Shown piece by piece: positions 9,401 to 17,646 of a stretch of 64,000 nt of DNA. Made by a program: the position numbers and the translations under genes. Positions within the stretch are counted from its first letter, which is position 1, and each line of letters opens with the position of its first letter. The notes beneath the pieces are model-generated. The model did no database searches. It was not told the DNA's origin and saw only the letters and a program-made list of their open reading frames with translations. The DNA comes from Arthrobacter sp. Lineage in GTDB: Bacteria > Actinomycetota > Actinomycetes > Actinomycetales > Micrococcaceae. Location of the stretch: assembly GCA_026393275.1 (NCBI GenBank), contig JAPLAM010000092.1, positions 1-64,000 of the forward strand, in the 5' to 3' direction.

Positions 9401-10028
9401 GCAGGTCTCCGGTGACGCGCCGCTCGATGTCCAGGCCGTGGTCCATGAGTTCGCAGAAGTAGTTCTCGGCGCCGAAGATGTCGCGGAACTCGGCGGCGGC
9501 CTCGACGGCTTCGCGGTACTGCCCCAGCCGGAGCCTGGTCTGGACCTCGCCGGAGGGGCAGCCGGTGGTGGCGATGAGGCCTTCCGAGTAGGTGTTCAGG
9601 AGTTCGCGGTCCAGCCGCGGCCACTTGCCGAACACGGAGTCCAGGGAGGCGATCGAGGAGGCCCGGAACAGGTTCCGCATGCCGACGTTGTTGTAGCTCA
9701 GCAGCGTCATGTGGGTGTAGGCGCCGCCGCCGGAGATGTCATCCTTGCGCTGGCTTTCCTCGCCCCAGCGGACCCGGCTCTTGTCGGTGCGCGCGGTTCC
9801 CGGCGTGACGTAGGCCTCGACGCCGATGATCGGCTTGATGCCCTTGTCGGTGGCACGTTTCCAGAAGTCAAAAGCCCCGAAGAGGTAGCCGTGGTCGGTG
9901 GTGGCCAGGGCGGGCATGCCCAGCCGCTCGGTCTCATCGAAGAGTTCCCCGAGCCGCGCCGCACCGTCCAACATGGAGTACTCGGTGTGGTTGTGGAGAT
10001 GGACGAACGAGTTGTTGCTGGAAGTCAC
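6471..10028 (-). CDS. dnaE: DNA polymerase III subunit alpha
   Basis: Replicative polymerase catalytic subunit (1185 residues, typical of DnaE1). An N-terminal PHP domain begins at VHLHNHTEYSMLDG (about residue 9). The polymerase core contains GPGRGSGAGSMVAYAM and MPDFDVDFDD near residue 420, with the catalytic aspartates, and LYRPGPMGANAH near 670. A helix-hairpin-helix and an OB-fold nucleic-acid domain follow near residue 1000 (ITIAGMITSLSRRI). It starts at GTG with a weak ribosome site, 52 bases after the rluD-like gene, and closes the long minus-strand run that begins at mraZ. Confidence 0.97.
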   Translation of the reverse strand: MTSSNNSFVHLHNHTEYSMLDGAARLGELFDETERLGMPALATTDHGYLFGAFDFWKRATDKGIKPIIGVEAYVTPGTARTDKSRVRWGEESQRKDDISGGGAYTHMTLLSYNNVGMRNLFRASSIASLDSVFGKWPRLDRELLNTYSEGLIATTGCPSGEVQTRLRLGQYREAVEAAAEFRDIFGAENYFCELMDHGLDIERRVTGDLLRLAKELNLPLVATNDLHYTHEHDAKAHEALLAIQSGSTLLEPTYDSGGSRFAFSGSGYYLKSPQEMRELFRDHPDACDNTLLIAERCEVSFNTGANYMPRFPCPPGEDETSWLVKEVATGLAYRYPGGVPDKVRTQADYELGVITSMGFPGYFLVVADFINWAKNNGIRVGPGRGSGAGSMVAYAMRITDLDPLHHGLIFERFLNPDRVSMPDFDVDFDDRRRSEVIDYVTRKYGDERVAMIVTYGTIKTKQALKDSSRVLGYPFSMGEQLTKALPPAVMAKDIPLADIQNKDSKRYSEAADFRQLIATDPEAAKVFETALGIEGLKRQWGVHAAGVIMSSDPIIDVIPVMRRFQDGQVITQFDYPTSEGLGLIKMDFLGLRNLTIISDALENIKMNRGEDLDLEALALDDAASYELLARGDTLGVFQLDGGPMRSLLKLMKPDNFEDISAVLALYRPGPMGANAHTDYALRKNKIQEVIPIHPELEEPLKEILGGTYGLIVYQEQVMAVAQKLAGYSLGQADILRRAMGKKKKSELDKQFAGFSQGMQDNGYSMEAVKTLWDILLPFSDYAFNKAHSAAYGVISYWTAYLKAHYAPEYMAALLTSVGDDKDKSAIYLNECRHMGITVLPPDVNESALNFTPVGNDIRFGMGAIRNVGVNAVDAMVAARESEGAYTSFKDYLMKVPAVVCNKRTIESLIKAGAFDSLGHHRRALAMIHEEAIDSVITLKRNEAIGQFDLFAGIDATESEASLSIEIPELPEWEKKDKLSFERDMLGLYVSDHPLQGLEGLLSQHADQSITSIIAEDGPHDGAIITIAGMITSLSRRIAKASGNAYARAEIEDLGGSVEVMFFGQVYGPIASVLAEDLIVVVKGRLQRRDDGAVALNCMELSVPDLSEGLDGPLVITMPTHKATEAVVNELGEVLKTHRGRSEVRLHLHGDSKVEVMGLPVHLRVNPSPSLFGDLKVLLGPTCLDS

Positions 10029-10080
10029 CGACTCATTCTAGTGCCGGGCACCGACTCCTCCGTGCCCGGCACGCGGCCGG

Positions 10081-11031
10081 TCAGGCCTGGCCGGACTCCA
10101 GCACCTCGAGGGCATACTGCAGGTCCTGCGGGTACTCGCTGGTCACGGTGACCCGCTCCCCCGTCCGCGGGTGGTCGAAGGAGAGCTGCCGGGCGTGCAG
10201 CCACTGCCGGGTGAGGCCCAGGGTGGCGGCGAGCCGGGGGTCCGCGCCGTAGGTCAGGTCGCCGGCGCAGGGGTGGCGCAGCGCCGAGAAATGTACCCGG
10301 ATCTGGTGGGTGCGGCCGGTTTCCAGGTGCACCTCCACCAGCGACGCCTTGCCGAAGGCCTCCAGGACCTCGTAGTGGGTCACCGAGTCGCGGCCGTCCT
10401 CGATCACGGCGAAGCGCCAGTCGTGGCCGGGGTGGCGTCCGATCGGCGCGTCGATGGTCCCGGCCAGCGGGTCGGGCAGGCCCTGGACGACGGCGTGGTA
10501 GACCTTGTCCACGGTGCGTTCCTTGAAGGCCCGCTTGAGCGCCGTGTAGGCATTCTCGGTCTTGGCCACCACCATGACGCCGGAGGTGCCGACGTCGAGC
10601 CGGTGCACGATGCCGGCGCGCTCGGGCGAACCCGAGGTGGAAATCCGGTAGCCGCCGCCGGCGAGGCCACCGACCACCGTCGGCCCCACCCAGCCGGGCG
10701 AGGGGTGCGCCGCCACGCCGACCGGTTTGTCGACGACGACAAACTCGTCATCGTCCAGCAGGATCTTCAGGCCTTCCACAACTTCCTCCACGACTTCCAG
10801 GGGATCCCGGCGGTCCGGCACGACGACGTCGAGCTCGACGCCGGCGCTGAGCTTGAGCGATTTCCCGACGGCTTTGCCGTGGCTGCTGACGTTGCCCTCC
10901 GCGATCAGCGTGGCCGCCTGCGAGCGGGAGATGTCCATCAGTTTCGCCAGCCCGGCGTCCACCCGGGCGCCGGCCAGCTCGCCGGGGACGGTGAAGTGCC
11001 GTCGGTCGCTCGCCGGCGCGGGCTCAGACAT
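10081..11031 (-). CDS. RluA/RluD family pseudouridine synthase
   Basis: A 316-residue pseudouridine synthase that modifies uridines in large-subunit rRNA or tRNA. An N-terminal S4 RNA-binding domain ([19 protein letters not shown]) is followed by the catalytic domain with the conserved [18 protein letters not shown], in which the Asp of RLD is the nucleophile, and [16 protein letters not shown]. Its start overlaps the end of lspA by eight bases, the common lspA-rluD arrangement, so the two are translationally linked. RluD-type specificity is likely from context but not proven. Confidence 0.92.
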   Translation of the reverse strand: MSEPAPASDRRHFTVPGELAGARVDAGLAKLMDISRSQAATLIAEGNVSSHGKAVGKSLKLSAGVELDVVVPDRRDPLEVVEEVVEGLKILLDDDEFVVVDKPVGVAAHPSPGWVGPTVVGGLAGGGYRISTSGSPERAGIVHRLDVGTSGVMVVAKTENAYTALKRAFKERTVDKVYHAVVQGLPDPLAGTIDAPIGRHPGHDWRFAVIEDGRDSVTHYEVLEAFGKASLVEVHLETGRTHQIRVHFSALRHPCAGDLTYGADPRLAATLGLTRQWLHARQLSFDHPRTGERVTVTSEYPQDLQYALEVLESGQA

Positions 11032-11668
11032 TGTGTTTCCGCCCCTTGTCCAGCGCCGCCGGCCGGGCGGTTTCCCCGTCCTGGCGTTTGCCCAGGCGGG
11101 ATCCGTCGAGGCCTATGCCGCGCAGGGTGAGCAGGCAGATGATGACCACCGAGGACACCACGGCCGAGTCTGCGATGTTGAAGATCGCGAAGTTGGGCAG
11201 CTGGATGAAGTCCACCACATGGCCCATCGCGAACGAGGGCTCGCGGAACAGCCGGTCGGTCAGGTTGCCCAGCGCGCCGCCGAGCAGCAGCCCGAGTGCC
11301 AGCGCCCACCATGCCGAGCCGAGCTTGCGCAGCTGCAGCAGGATCGCGACGGACACGGCCGCCATGATGATCGTGAACACCCAGGTGACGTTTTCGCCGA
11401 TGGAGAACGCGGCGCCGGAGTTGCGGATGTAGTACCAGTGCAGCAGCGGCGGCAGCACGGGGATCCGCTCCCCTTCGGTCATGGTGGCCGTGACCCAGAG
11501 CTTGGTGAGCTGGTCAAACACATAGGCGAACACCGCGAATCCGGCGAACAGGGACAGCAGCACGGCGCGGCGCGGCTTGCGCGCGGCGGGCCCGGCGGCG
11601 TCGACCGCCGGCGAAGGCTGCGCGGTGTCTGCGGGCTGGGCGGCGTCTGGGGTTGGTGCGTCAGTCAT
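11024..11668 (-). CDS. lspA: lipoprotein signal peptidase II
   Basis: Membrane aspartic protease that cleaves the signal peptide of diacylglyceryl-prolipoproteins. The 214-residue protein has four membrane spans after a proline/alanine-rich cytoplasmic N-terminus of about 40 residues. The catalytic motifs are [12 protein letters not shown] and FNIADSAVV, each with its conserved Asp. The ATG at 11668 is chosen because GGAACGAAAG lies upstream; a 20-codon extension is open but unlike a protein. A substrate is encoded within the window (the lipoprotein at 34364). Confidence 0.93.
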   Translation of the reverse strand: MTDAPTPDAAQPADTAQPSPAVDAAGPAARKPRRAVLLSLFAGFAVFAYVFDQLTKLWVTATMTEGERIPVLPPLLHWYYIRNSGAAFSIGENVTWVFTIIMAAVSVAILLQLRKLGSAWWALALGLLLGGALGNLTDRLFREPSFAMGHVVDFIQLPNFAIFNIADSAVVSSVVIICLLTLRGIGLDGSRLGKRQDGETARPAALDKGRKHNV

Positions 11669-11755
11669 AGTGCTTTCGTTCCGGTGCCGGTTAATGCAAA
11701 AACCGGTGGCCGAGGAGTCCTCAGCCACCGGCTTTCAGAATACTTGCTAAACGTC

Positions 11756-12439
11756 CTAGCTGTTGGCTTCGACCTCGGGGGCCGCTACCGAACCACGGGC
11801 GTCCAGGTCGCGCAGCTGGCCTTCGATGTAGGCCTTCAGGCGGGAGCGGTAGTCACGCTCGAAGCCGCGCAGCTGCTCGACCTTGCGCTCCAGCACGGAG
11901 CGCTGCTGCTCGAGGGCGCCCAGGATCTTGCGGGACTTTTCCTGCGCATCGTTGACGAGGCTGCTGGCTTCGATCTGCGCCTCGGCGATGATTTTGTCGC
12001 GCTGCTGTTCGCCGTCGGAGACGTGCTTGTCGTGCATCTGCTGCGCCATGGCGAGCAGGCCTGCTGCGGACTCGGCGGAGGGCGTGGAGGCGACGCGGGC
12101 AGCCGGGGCGGGAGCGGGTACGGGAGCCTGCTCGGCTTCCTTCTTCTTGGCGACTTCGGCGGCCTTGGCCTCGGCCTCTGCCTTGGCGCGGTCGTCCTTC
12201 TCGGCCTTGACGGGTGCCGGCACCTTCTCCACGACGGGAGCGCCAGCGGCGGAGCTGGCGGCCGTGCCGGAACCGGATTCGGCGAGCTTCTTGCGCAGCT
12301 CGTCGTTCTCCTGGTTCAGGCGCCGCAGTTCGACGACGATCTCATCCAGGAAGTCATCAACCTCGTCCTGGTCGTAGCCTTCACGGAACTTGGTCGGCTG
12401 AAAGCGCTTGTTGACAACGTCTTCTGGCGTCAAAGCCAT
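11756..12439 (-). CDS. divIVA: DivIVA domain protein (Wag31-like)
   Basis: Polar scaffold of 227 residues that recruits the cell-wall growth machinery in actinobacteria. The N-terminal DivIVA domain reads MALTPEDVVNKRFQPTKFRE, followed by DQDEVDDFLDEIV and a coiled coil. A low-complexity alanine/lysine/glutamate linker (about residues 55-110) separates it from a second long coiled coil with LLAMAQQMHDKHVSDGEQQ and SRKILGALEQQRSVLERKVE. It lies in the usual place downstream of sepF and yggT and is followed by lspA. A leader of about 150 bases upstream suggests its own promoter. Confidence 0.95.
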   Translation of the reverse strand: MALTPEDVVNKRFQPTKFREGYDQDEVDDFLDEIVVELRRLNQENDELRKKLAESGSGTAASSAAGAPVVEKVPAPVKAEKDDRAKAEAEAKAAEVAKKKEAEQAPVPAPAPAARVASTPSAESAAGLLAMAQQMHDKHVSDGEQQRDKIIAEAQIEASSLVNDAQEKSRKILGALEQQRSVLERKVEQLRGFERDYRSRLKAYIEGQLRDLDARGSVAAPEVEANS

Positions 12440-12588
12440 CTGGTCACCTCGTTGGTCTAGTTAGTCAGGGGCCTTCCGGCCGTCAAAACTACGGTACCTA
12501 AATATGGTCTGGTTCCTCTAATTCAACACCGCAGTGTCAAACCGGAGTTTCAATCTTTTCCGGCGTCGGACCGGGTCCGCCGCCGCAG

Positions 12589-12897
12589 CTACGCGGCGAT
12601 GGGCTGCGCGAAGGTGAAGTATCTCGCCACGTTCATGGCCACCGAGACGGCCAGGAACAGCACCAGGAATGCCAGGTCCAGCGAGATTCCGCCGAGCCGC
12701 AGCGGCGGGAGGACCCGGCCGAGCAGTTTGAGGGGCTTGTCCGTGACCGAGTACACGGCGTGGGCGGTAACGAGCGCCGCGCCGCGCGGACGCCAGCTGC
12801 GGGCGAACATCTGGACCCAGTCGAAGATCAGGCGGACGATCAGGGCGACAAAGAAGAGCAACAGCGCGATATAGGCGAGTCCGAAAACAATTCCCAT
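12589..12897 (-). CDS. yggT: YggT family membrane protein
   Basis: A 102-residue YggT-family protein with two hydrophobic segments, VFGLAYIALLLFFVALIVRL and LDLAFLVLFLAVSVAMNVAR, and the family segment VTDKPLKLLGRVLPPLRLGGISLD between them. The family is linked to division and osmotic or potassium stress by neighbourhood; the mechanism is unknown. It sits between sepF and divIVA, as in most actinobacteria. GGAG lies about 14 bases before the ATG, a rather long spacing. Confidence 0.92.
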   Translation of the reverse strand: MGIVFGLAYIALLLFFVALIVRLIFDWVQMFARSWRPRGAALVTAHAVYSVTDKPLKLLGRVLPPLRLGGISLDLAFLVLFLAVSVAMNVARYFTFAQPIAA

Positions 12898-12978
12898 GAG
12901 CTAACTTATATCTCCATGTTCATTCCGGATACCGCAGTGTCCTGACAGTGGTTACGCATCTATTCCAACACGGAATGT

Positions 12979-13024
12979 TCAGCACGGATGCCAGACAGGT
13001 CTTCCTATCTGGCATCCGTGCTGA
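12979..13024 (-). terminator. 21-bp hairpin after sepF
   Basis: Arms 12979-12999 and 13004-13024 pair at 20 of 21 positions around the loop TCTT; the outer 17 bp are perfect. It lies 10 bases past the sepF stop codon and about 80 bases before yggT, all on the same strand. It is probably the sepF terminator or a processing or attenuation point. There is no T-run on the minus strand. Confidence 0.65.
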
Positions 13025-13033
13025 AATCCTGGA

Positions 13034-13564
13034 CTAGCTCTGGTTGAAGAAGCTGGCCTGCGTCTCGCTGATCTTCTTGTCGTCACCGATCACTTCGACG
13101 TACGACGGCGACAGCAGGAAGACCTTGTTGGTCACCCGCTCGATGCTCCCGCGCAGGCCGAACACGAGGCCCGCGGAGAAGTCGACGAGGCGCTTGGCGT
13201 CAGCCTCGCCCATGTCGGTGACGTTCATGATGACGGGGATGCCGTCACGGAAACTTTCACCGATCAGTTTGGCGTCGTTGTAGGACCGCGGGTGGATCGT
13301 CGTGATCTGCCGCAGGCCGGTGGTTTCTTCGCGGCTGGCTGCCGCTCGCTTGATAGGTGTCACGGGTGCGCGGTATTCCTCTTCGGCGGCATAGGGCTCT
13401 TCCCGGGCGGCCTCGCGGACAGGCGCCGGTGCACGGCGCTCCTCGCGGTCGTGCTCCATGGAATCGTCCTCATCCTTGTGCGGTGTGTGATGTTCGGACT
13501 CGTAATGCTCATCGCCATCGGCGAGCCCAAGATAGATCATTGTCTTGCGCAGACCGCCAGCCAT
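13034..13564 (-). CDS. sepF: cell division protein SepF
   Basis: Membrane anchor of FtsZ in bacteria without FtsA. The 176-residue protein begins with the short membrane-binding helix [16 protein letters not shown], then has an acidic, disordered linker (residues 17-85), and then the SepF core: [41 protein letters not shown] and [15 protein letters not shown]. Length and order of parts match actinobacterial SepF. It follows yggS, with a 115-base gap that may hold a promoter. Confidence 0.96.
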   Translation of the reverse strand: MAGGLRKTMIYLGLADGDEHYESEHHTPHKDEDDSMEHDREERRAPAPVREAAREEPYAAEEEYRAPVTPIKRAAASREETTGLRQITTIHPRSYNDAKLIGESFRDGIPVIMNVTDMGEADAKRLVDFSAGLVFGLRGSIERVTNKVFLLSPSYVEVIGDDKKISETQASFFNQS

Positions 13565-13679
13565 GGTCGACTCCTAATCGTGTCCGTGTGCGGGCCGCCC
13601 AATGACTTGACAGTTCCGGAGTCACTGCCTTGGCGTCACTGCATTGGAATCCCCGCCATTACCTTCCAATACGTCGAAC

Positions 13680-14426
13680 CTACCCCACTGCCGGGCGCGG
13701 ACCCAGAATATCGGAGCCAATTCTAAGGTGTGTCGCCCCGAACCGGATCGCGGCTTCCAGGTCCTGGCTCATACCGGCCGATATGGCTGTGGCCTGCGGA
13801 TACTCCGCGCGGAGCCGGGCGGAGATTCCGGCCAGTTTTTCGAACGCCGCCTCCGGATCCGCCCCCAGGGGCGCCACCGCCATCACCCCGGCCAGCCTGA
13901 GTCCGGCGGCCGTGGCGAGCAGTCCGCCCAGTTCCGGGACGGCGGCGGGCACGGCGCCGCCGCGGTGGCCGTCGGCGTCGTCGTCCAGGCTGACCTGGAT
14001 GAAGCACTCGAGGTCCTGCCGGCCGGTGCGTTCCTGTTCGGTGACCACCGCCTTGGCCAGGGCGGCGACCAACTGGGGCCGGTCCACCGAGTGCACCGCG
14101 TGGGCGTACTTCACGACTGATTTGGCCTTGTTGCTTTGCAGTTGGCCGATGAAATGCCAGCGGAGCCTCAGGTCCGACAGCCGGGCGGCCTTGTCCGCCG
14201 CTTCCTGGTCCCGGTTTTCGCCGACGTCGGCGACGCCGAGCGCGGCCAGCCGCGCGACGTCCCCGGCGGGGTGGAATTTGGTGACCACGATCAGCTGCGG
14301 CGGGGCGTCCTGCCGCCCGGCGCCAGCAGTGGCGGCGTCGATCCGCCGCCGGACCGTGTCAAGCCGCTGTTGCAGTTCGGCGAGCCGCGCGTCGTCCCGG
14401 CCGTCCCACACCGCTGGCTCGTTCAC
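13680..14426 (-). CDS. YggS family PLP-binding protein
   Basis: A 248-residue pyridoxal-5'-phosphate homeostasis protein of the YggS/PLPBP family, a single alanine-racemase-like barrel with no known catalytic turnover. The PLP lysine is in LIVVTKFHPAGDV, followed by DVGENRDQEAADKAA, WHFIGQLQSNKAKSV and AISAGMSQDLEAAIRFGATHLRIG near the end. The GTG at 14426 is chosen: its first base pair overlaps the TGA of pgeF (GTGA), and GGGGAAGG lies upstream. The two are thus translationally coupled. Confidence 0.94.
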   Translation of the reverse strand: MNEPAVWDGRDDARLAELQQRLDTVRRRIDAATAGAGRQDAPPQLIVVTKFHPAGDVARLAALGVADVGENRDQEAADKAARLSDLRLRWHFIGQLQSNKAKSVVKYAHAVHSVDRPQLVAALAKAVVTEQERTGRQDLECFIQVSLDDDADGHRGGAVPAAVPELGGLLATAAGLRLAGVMAVAPLGADPEAAFEKLAGISARLRAEYPQATAISAGMSQDLEAAIRFGATHLRIGSDILGPRPAVG

Positions 14427-15154
14427 TGGCCTTCCCCTGTCCAGACCAGCCCCGCGAACCGGCCCGTGCGGTTGTCGCGGCGGTAGGAAAACAGTTCCTC
14501 GTCCTCCCGGGTGCACCCGCCGGAGTATTCGACGGCGACGCCGTCGGCTGCCAGTTGGCTGCGGACGCCGGCCGGCAGGTCCAGCCCGGGCGTTCCCTGC
14601 GACGTCGTGCACCAGGCCGCGGGGACGAGCGCCGCAACCTCCGCACGCATGGCCTCGGGGACCTCGTAGCAGTTTCCGCAGATCGAGGGCCCGATCCAGG
14701 CGCCGATGTTTTCGGCTCCGAGCGCACGCAGCCGCGCCACGGCGGCGGGGACCACCCCAGCGGCCATGCCCGGCCGGCCGGCGTGGACTACGCCGAGCAG
14801 CGGGCCGCCAGCGGCACTCTCCCCCACCATCACGATCGGCACGCAGTCGGCCACCATGACCGCCAGCGGCTCCCCGGCCGACACCATGGCGTCGGCGGTC
14901 GGAGCGACCGCGGCCGGCTCATCGTCGTCGACCCCTGGCGCCGGGCTGCCGGCCACGACGGACACCGCGTTGCCGTGGACCTGGTTCATGAACCGGAAGC
15001 GGCGCGGACCGAGCCCGGCGGCCTGTTCAAGTTCTTCCCGCCGGCGGCGGACCGCGGCGGGGTCGTCCCCAACATGGAGCGCCAGGTTGCCTGCCGCAAC
15101 GTTGGTGAACGCCGCCCAGACGCCGGGCCGGACCTCAGCTCGCCAGGAGAACAC
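14423..15154 (-). CDS. pgeF: peptidoglycan editing factor PgeF (YfiH family)
   Basis: A 243-residue protein of the laccase-domain YfiH family. In E. coli the homologue prevents misincorporation of L-serine into peptidoglycan; the family also shows purine nucleosidase-like activity. The metal-binding residues are in MNQVHGNAV, VMVADCVPIVM and GVVHAGRPGMAAGVV, and GPSICGNCYEVPEAM follows. It sits directly after ftsZ on the same strand, beyond a strong terminator hairpin, so it is probably transcribed partly from its own promoter. It is coupled to yggS by a 4-base overlap. Confidence 0.93.
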   Translation of the reverse strand: MFSWRAEVRPGVWAAFTNVAAGNLALHVGDDPAAVRRRREELEQAAGLGPRRFRFMNQVHGNAVSVVAGSPAPGVDDDEPAAVAPTADAMVSAGEPLAVMVADCVPIVMVGESAAGGPLLGVVHAGRPGMAAGVVPAAVARLRALGAENIGAWIGPSICGNCYEVPEAMRAEVAALVPAAWCTTSQGTPGLDLPAGVRSQLAADGVAVEYSGGCTREDEELFSYRRDNRTGRFAGLVWTGEGQ

Positions 15155-15219
15155 TCAGCACACCGCCACTTCAGGAACCACAATCATGGAAATCTTCATA
15201 CCAATCACCGTAACCCGCC

Positions 15220-15261
15220 AAAGCAGCATGGCACCGCCCTCAGGCGGTGCCATGCTGCTTT
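15220..15261. terminator. 19-bp perfect hairpin after ftsZ
   Basis: Arms 15220-15238 and 15243-15261 pair perfectly over 19 bp around a four-base loop. It begins 20 bases past the ftsZ stop codon. Such a stem should end or weaken ftsZ transcription before pgeF, and could also protect the mRNA 3' end. Only three T residues end the minus-strand stem. Confidence 0.8.
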
Positions 15262-15281
15262 GCCGCTTATGGACGTGCGGC

Positions 15282-16496
15282 CTACTTCAGGAAGTCAGGA
15301 ACGTCCAGGTCATCCGAGTGGCGTCCGGACAGGTCGGGCTCCACCACCGAGGGCAGGTCGACGTCGAACCCCGAGTCGGCCGGAACGGCCGACGGGCGCT
15401 GCTGGCCCCAGTTGCTGAGTCCGGAAGCGCCGACGCCGGCGTGGACCGGCTGGACGTGCGCCGAGGCGGGAGCCTGGGCCGGAGCCGGAGCGGGCGCAAC
15501 GGAACGCGCCGGAGCGGGCAGCGACTGGTCCATCGACGGCGAGGTGGCCTTGACGTCGTCGAACCCGGCCGCGATCACGGTCACGCGGGCTTCGTCGCCG
15601 AGGGCGTCGTCAATCACGGCGCCGAAGATGATGTTGGCTTCGGGGTGCGCGACTTCCTGGACCAGGCGGGCCGCCTCGTTGATTTCGAACAGGCCCAGGT
15701 CCGAGCCGCCCTGGATGGACAGCAGGACACCGTGGGCGCCGTCGATCGACGCTTCCAGCAGCGGGGAGGCGATCGCCAGCTCGGCGGCCTTGACAGCGCG
15801 GTCTTCGCCGCGGGCCGAGCCGATGCCCATCAGGGCCGAACCCGCACCCTGCATCACGGACTTCACGTCTGCGAAGTCAAGGTTGATCAGGCCGGGGGTG
15901 GTGATCAGGTCGGTGATGCCCTGGACACCGGACAGCAGGACCTGGTCCGCGGAGCGGAAGGCGTCTAGCACCGAGACGTTCCGGTCACTGATCGAGAGCA
16001 GCCGGTCGTTCGGGATGACGATCAGGGTGTCGACCTCGTCGCGCAGGGCGTCGATGCCGGCCTCGGCAGAGCCTGCACGGCGGCGGCCCTCGAAGGTGAA
16101 CGGGCGGGTGACGACGCCGATGGTCAGTGCGCCCAGCGAGCGGGCGATCCGGGCCACGACGGGCGCGCCGCCCGTGCCGGTGCCGCCGCCTTCGCCGGCG
16201 GTGACGAAGACCATGTCTGCGCCCCGGATGACCTCTTCGATTTCGTCGGCGTGGTCCTCCGCAGCCTGCCTGCCGACCTCAGGATTCGCACCGGCGCCCA
16301 GGCCGCGGGTCAGCTCACGCCCGACGTCGAGCTTGACGTCGGCATCGCTCATCAGCAACGCCTGCGCGTCGGTGTTGATGGCGATGAATTCGACGCCGCG
16401 AAGACCGACTTCGATCATTCGGTTGACTGCGTTCACGCCACCGCCGCCGATGCCGACGACCTTGATGACGGCCAAGTAATTCTGCGGAGCTGCCAC
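15282..16496 (-). CDS. ftsZ: cell division protein FtsZ
   Basis: Tubulin-like GTPase that forms the Z-ring. The 404-residue protein shows [16 protein letters not shown] near the N-terminus, the tubulin signature [15 protein letters not shown], and the conserved tail [10 protein letters not shown] that SepF and other partners bind. A linker of about 75 residues rich in Pro, Ala and Ser lies before the tail. The GTG at 16496 is chosen because AAGGGA precedes it by eight bases and the protein then begins [12 protein letters not shown], typical of the group. It has a 295-base upstream region with its own promoter and an inverted repeat. Confidence 0.98.
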   Translation of the reverse strand: MAAPQNYLAVIKVVGIGGGGVNAVNRMIEVGLRGVEFIAINTDAQALLMSDADVKLDVGRELTRGLGAGANPEVGRQAAEDHADEIEEVIRGADMVFVTAGEGGGTGTGGAPVVARIARSLGALTIGVVTRPFTFEGRRRAGSAEAGIDALRDEVDTLIVIPNDRLLSISDRNVSVLDAFRSADQVLLSGVQGITDLITTPGLINLDFADVKSVMQGAGSALMGIGSARGEDRAVKAAELAIASPLLEASIDGAHGVLLSIQGGSDLGLFEINEAARLVQEVAHPEANIIFGAVIDDALGDEARVTVIAAGFDDVKATSPSMDQSLPAPARSVAPAPAPAQAPASAHVQPVHAGVGASGLSNWGQQRPSAVPADSGFDVDLPSVVEPDLSGRHSDDLDVPDFLK

Positions 16497-16563
16497 GTTA
16501 CGTGTCCCTTGTTCGTGTTCTATTGCGAAAACTGATGGAGTCAAGCTTGAAGGCTAGGAGGTT

Positions 16564-16595
16564 AACCTTCTAGTTGAAGGTTATAGTTATGTCAA
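16564..16595 (-). promoter_or_regulatory. ftsZ promoter overlapped by MerR-type inverted repeat
   Basis: On the minus strand TTGACA (16590-16595) and TAGAAG (16567-16572) are 17 bases apart, a fair vegetative promoter about 70 bases before ftsZ. The inverted repeat AACCTTC-N5-GAAGGTT (16564-16582, perfect 7-bp arms) covers the -10 and part of the spacer. The ACCTT/AAGGT pattern is typical of MerR-family operators. FtsR, a MerR protein known to control ftsZ in Corynebacterium, is encoded at 54328-55044, so it is a natural candidate ligand. The remaining bases of 16497-16791 show no gene. Confidence 0.5.
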
Positions 16596-16791
16596 GTAAC
16601 TCATGTTGTGACGCTATTTCCTATGCCGGGGACATTCAATAACCGGCTCCGCGTGTCGCGGTAATACCGGAGAAATGCCCCAGTGTTTCTGACGATGCGT
16701 TGCCTTTGGGCCGGCGCACGCCGCGCCCGGTCCCGGCAGAGTCACCTATTCGACTATCGCCCGGACGGGCGCCGATGTAAGTGGTTGGCCA

Positions 16792-17646
16792 TCATCGCGT
16801 GACCGGGTGCCGCGGCACGCTGACGTCGTAGACCCGGACCCGGTTTTTCGGATCCGCCGGCGCCTTGAGCAGGGCGGCGAGCACCCTGGCCTTGAGCTCC
16901 TTCTCCCCTTCGTTGCCCCAGACAATGGTCTGCCCGTCCACGAGCTTGAGTTCGACCGCATCGACCGATTTGGCCGAGGCGTCCGAGAGCCGGGCGAGCA
17001 CGTCGGCGGGCAGTGCCCCGAGAACGGCGGTGATGGCGTGGAACAGGTCCGGGGGCAGTGCGCCGGCGCCGCCGTCGATAACCGGGAGCTGCACCGAAGC
17101 CGGGTCCGCGGTGGTGCTGAGCTGGACGCCGTCGACGTCGACCAGCTGGAAGACGCCGGCCTGCTTGACCAGCGCCACGGGCACCCGTTCGGTGATTCTC
17201 ACCTCCAGGGTGGACGGCGGCCGGGCCTCGGTGGTGACGGCCTTGACCTGGACCAGCGGCTTCAACAGCCCGCTGACGTCCTGGTCGCTGATCTGCGGCA
17301 GCGGCTTGCCCTGCAGCGGCGCCAGGGCGGCCTTGACCTGGTCCGGGCTGAGCATCCGGGTGCCCTCCACGGTGACCGTCTGGACGGCCAACCACGGCGA
17401 GTAGACTGCGGCGGCCACGATTCCCGCCATCAGCACGGCGATCACCGCGAGGGTGCTGAGTACGATCCGGCGGCGGCGTTTGGCCTTCGGCTCGGGAAAG
17501 GACAGGACATTGCCACGGTCGGGGCCGGGTGAGGCTGCGCCGGACGGGCGAGCACCTGCGGGCGACGGTGCGGCGGGGTCCGGCTTGGATGCCGAGATCA
17601 CGTCCGGCCCCCCGGGGCCGTAGCCGGGCCCGCGCGTGCTAGCCAC
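16792..17646 (-). CDS. ftsQ: cell division protein FtsQ
   Basis: Divisome protein of 284 residues linking early and late division proteins. A proline/alanine-rich cytoplasmic part of about 55 residues is followed by a basic stretch and one membrane span (IVLSTLAVIAVLMAGIVAAA, about residues 61-80). Outside the membrane come the POTRA domain (VQTVTVEGTRMLSPDQVKAA) and the FtsQ beta domain with RPPSTLEVRITERVPVALV. The GTG start overlaps the end of murC by eight bases, so translation is coupled. Confidence 0.94.
   Translation of the reverse strand: MASTRGPGYGPGGPDVISASKPDPAAPSPAGARPSGAASPGPDRGNVLSFPEPKAKRRRRIVLSTLAVIAVLMAGIVAAAVYSPWLAVQTVTVEGTRMLSPDQVKAALAPLQGKPLPQISDQDVSGLLKPLVQVKAVTTEARPPSTLEVRITERVPVALVKQAGVFQLVDVDGVQLSTTADPASVQLPVIDGGAGALPPDLFHAITAVLGALPADVLARLSDASAKSVDAVELKLVDGQTIVWGNEGEKELKARVLAALLKAPADPKNRVRVYDVSVPRHPVTR

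Noticed and set aside
7617..10151. Very long open frames on the strand opposite dnaE, and likewise opposite murE/murF, pyc and der
   Set aside because: They arise from high GC at codon third positions; their translations are low in complexity and resemble no family, while the opposite strand encodes complete conserved enzymes.
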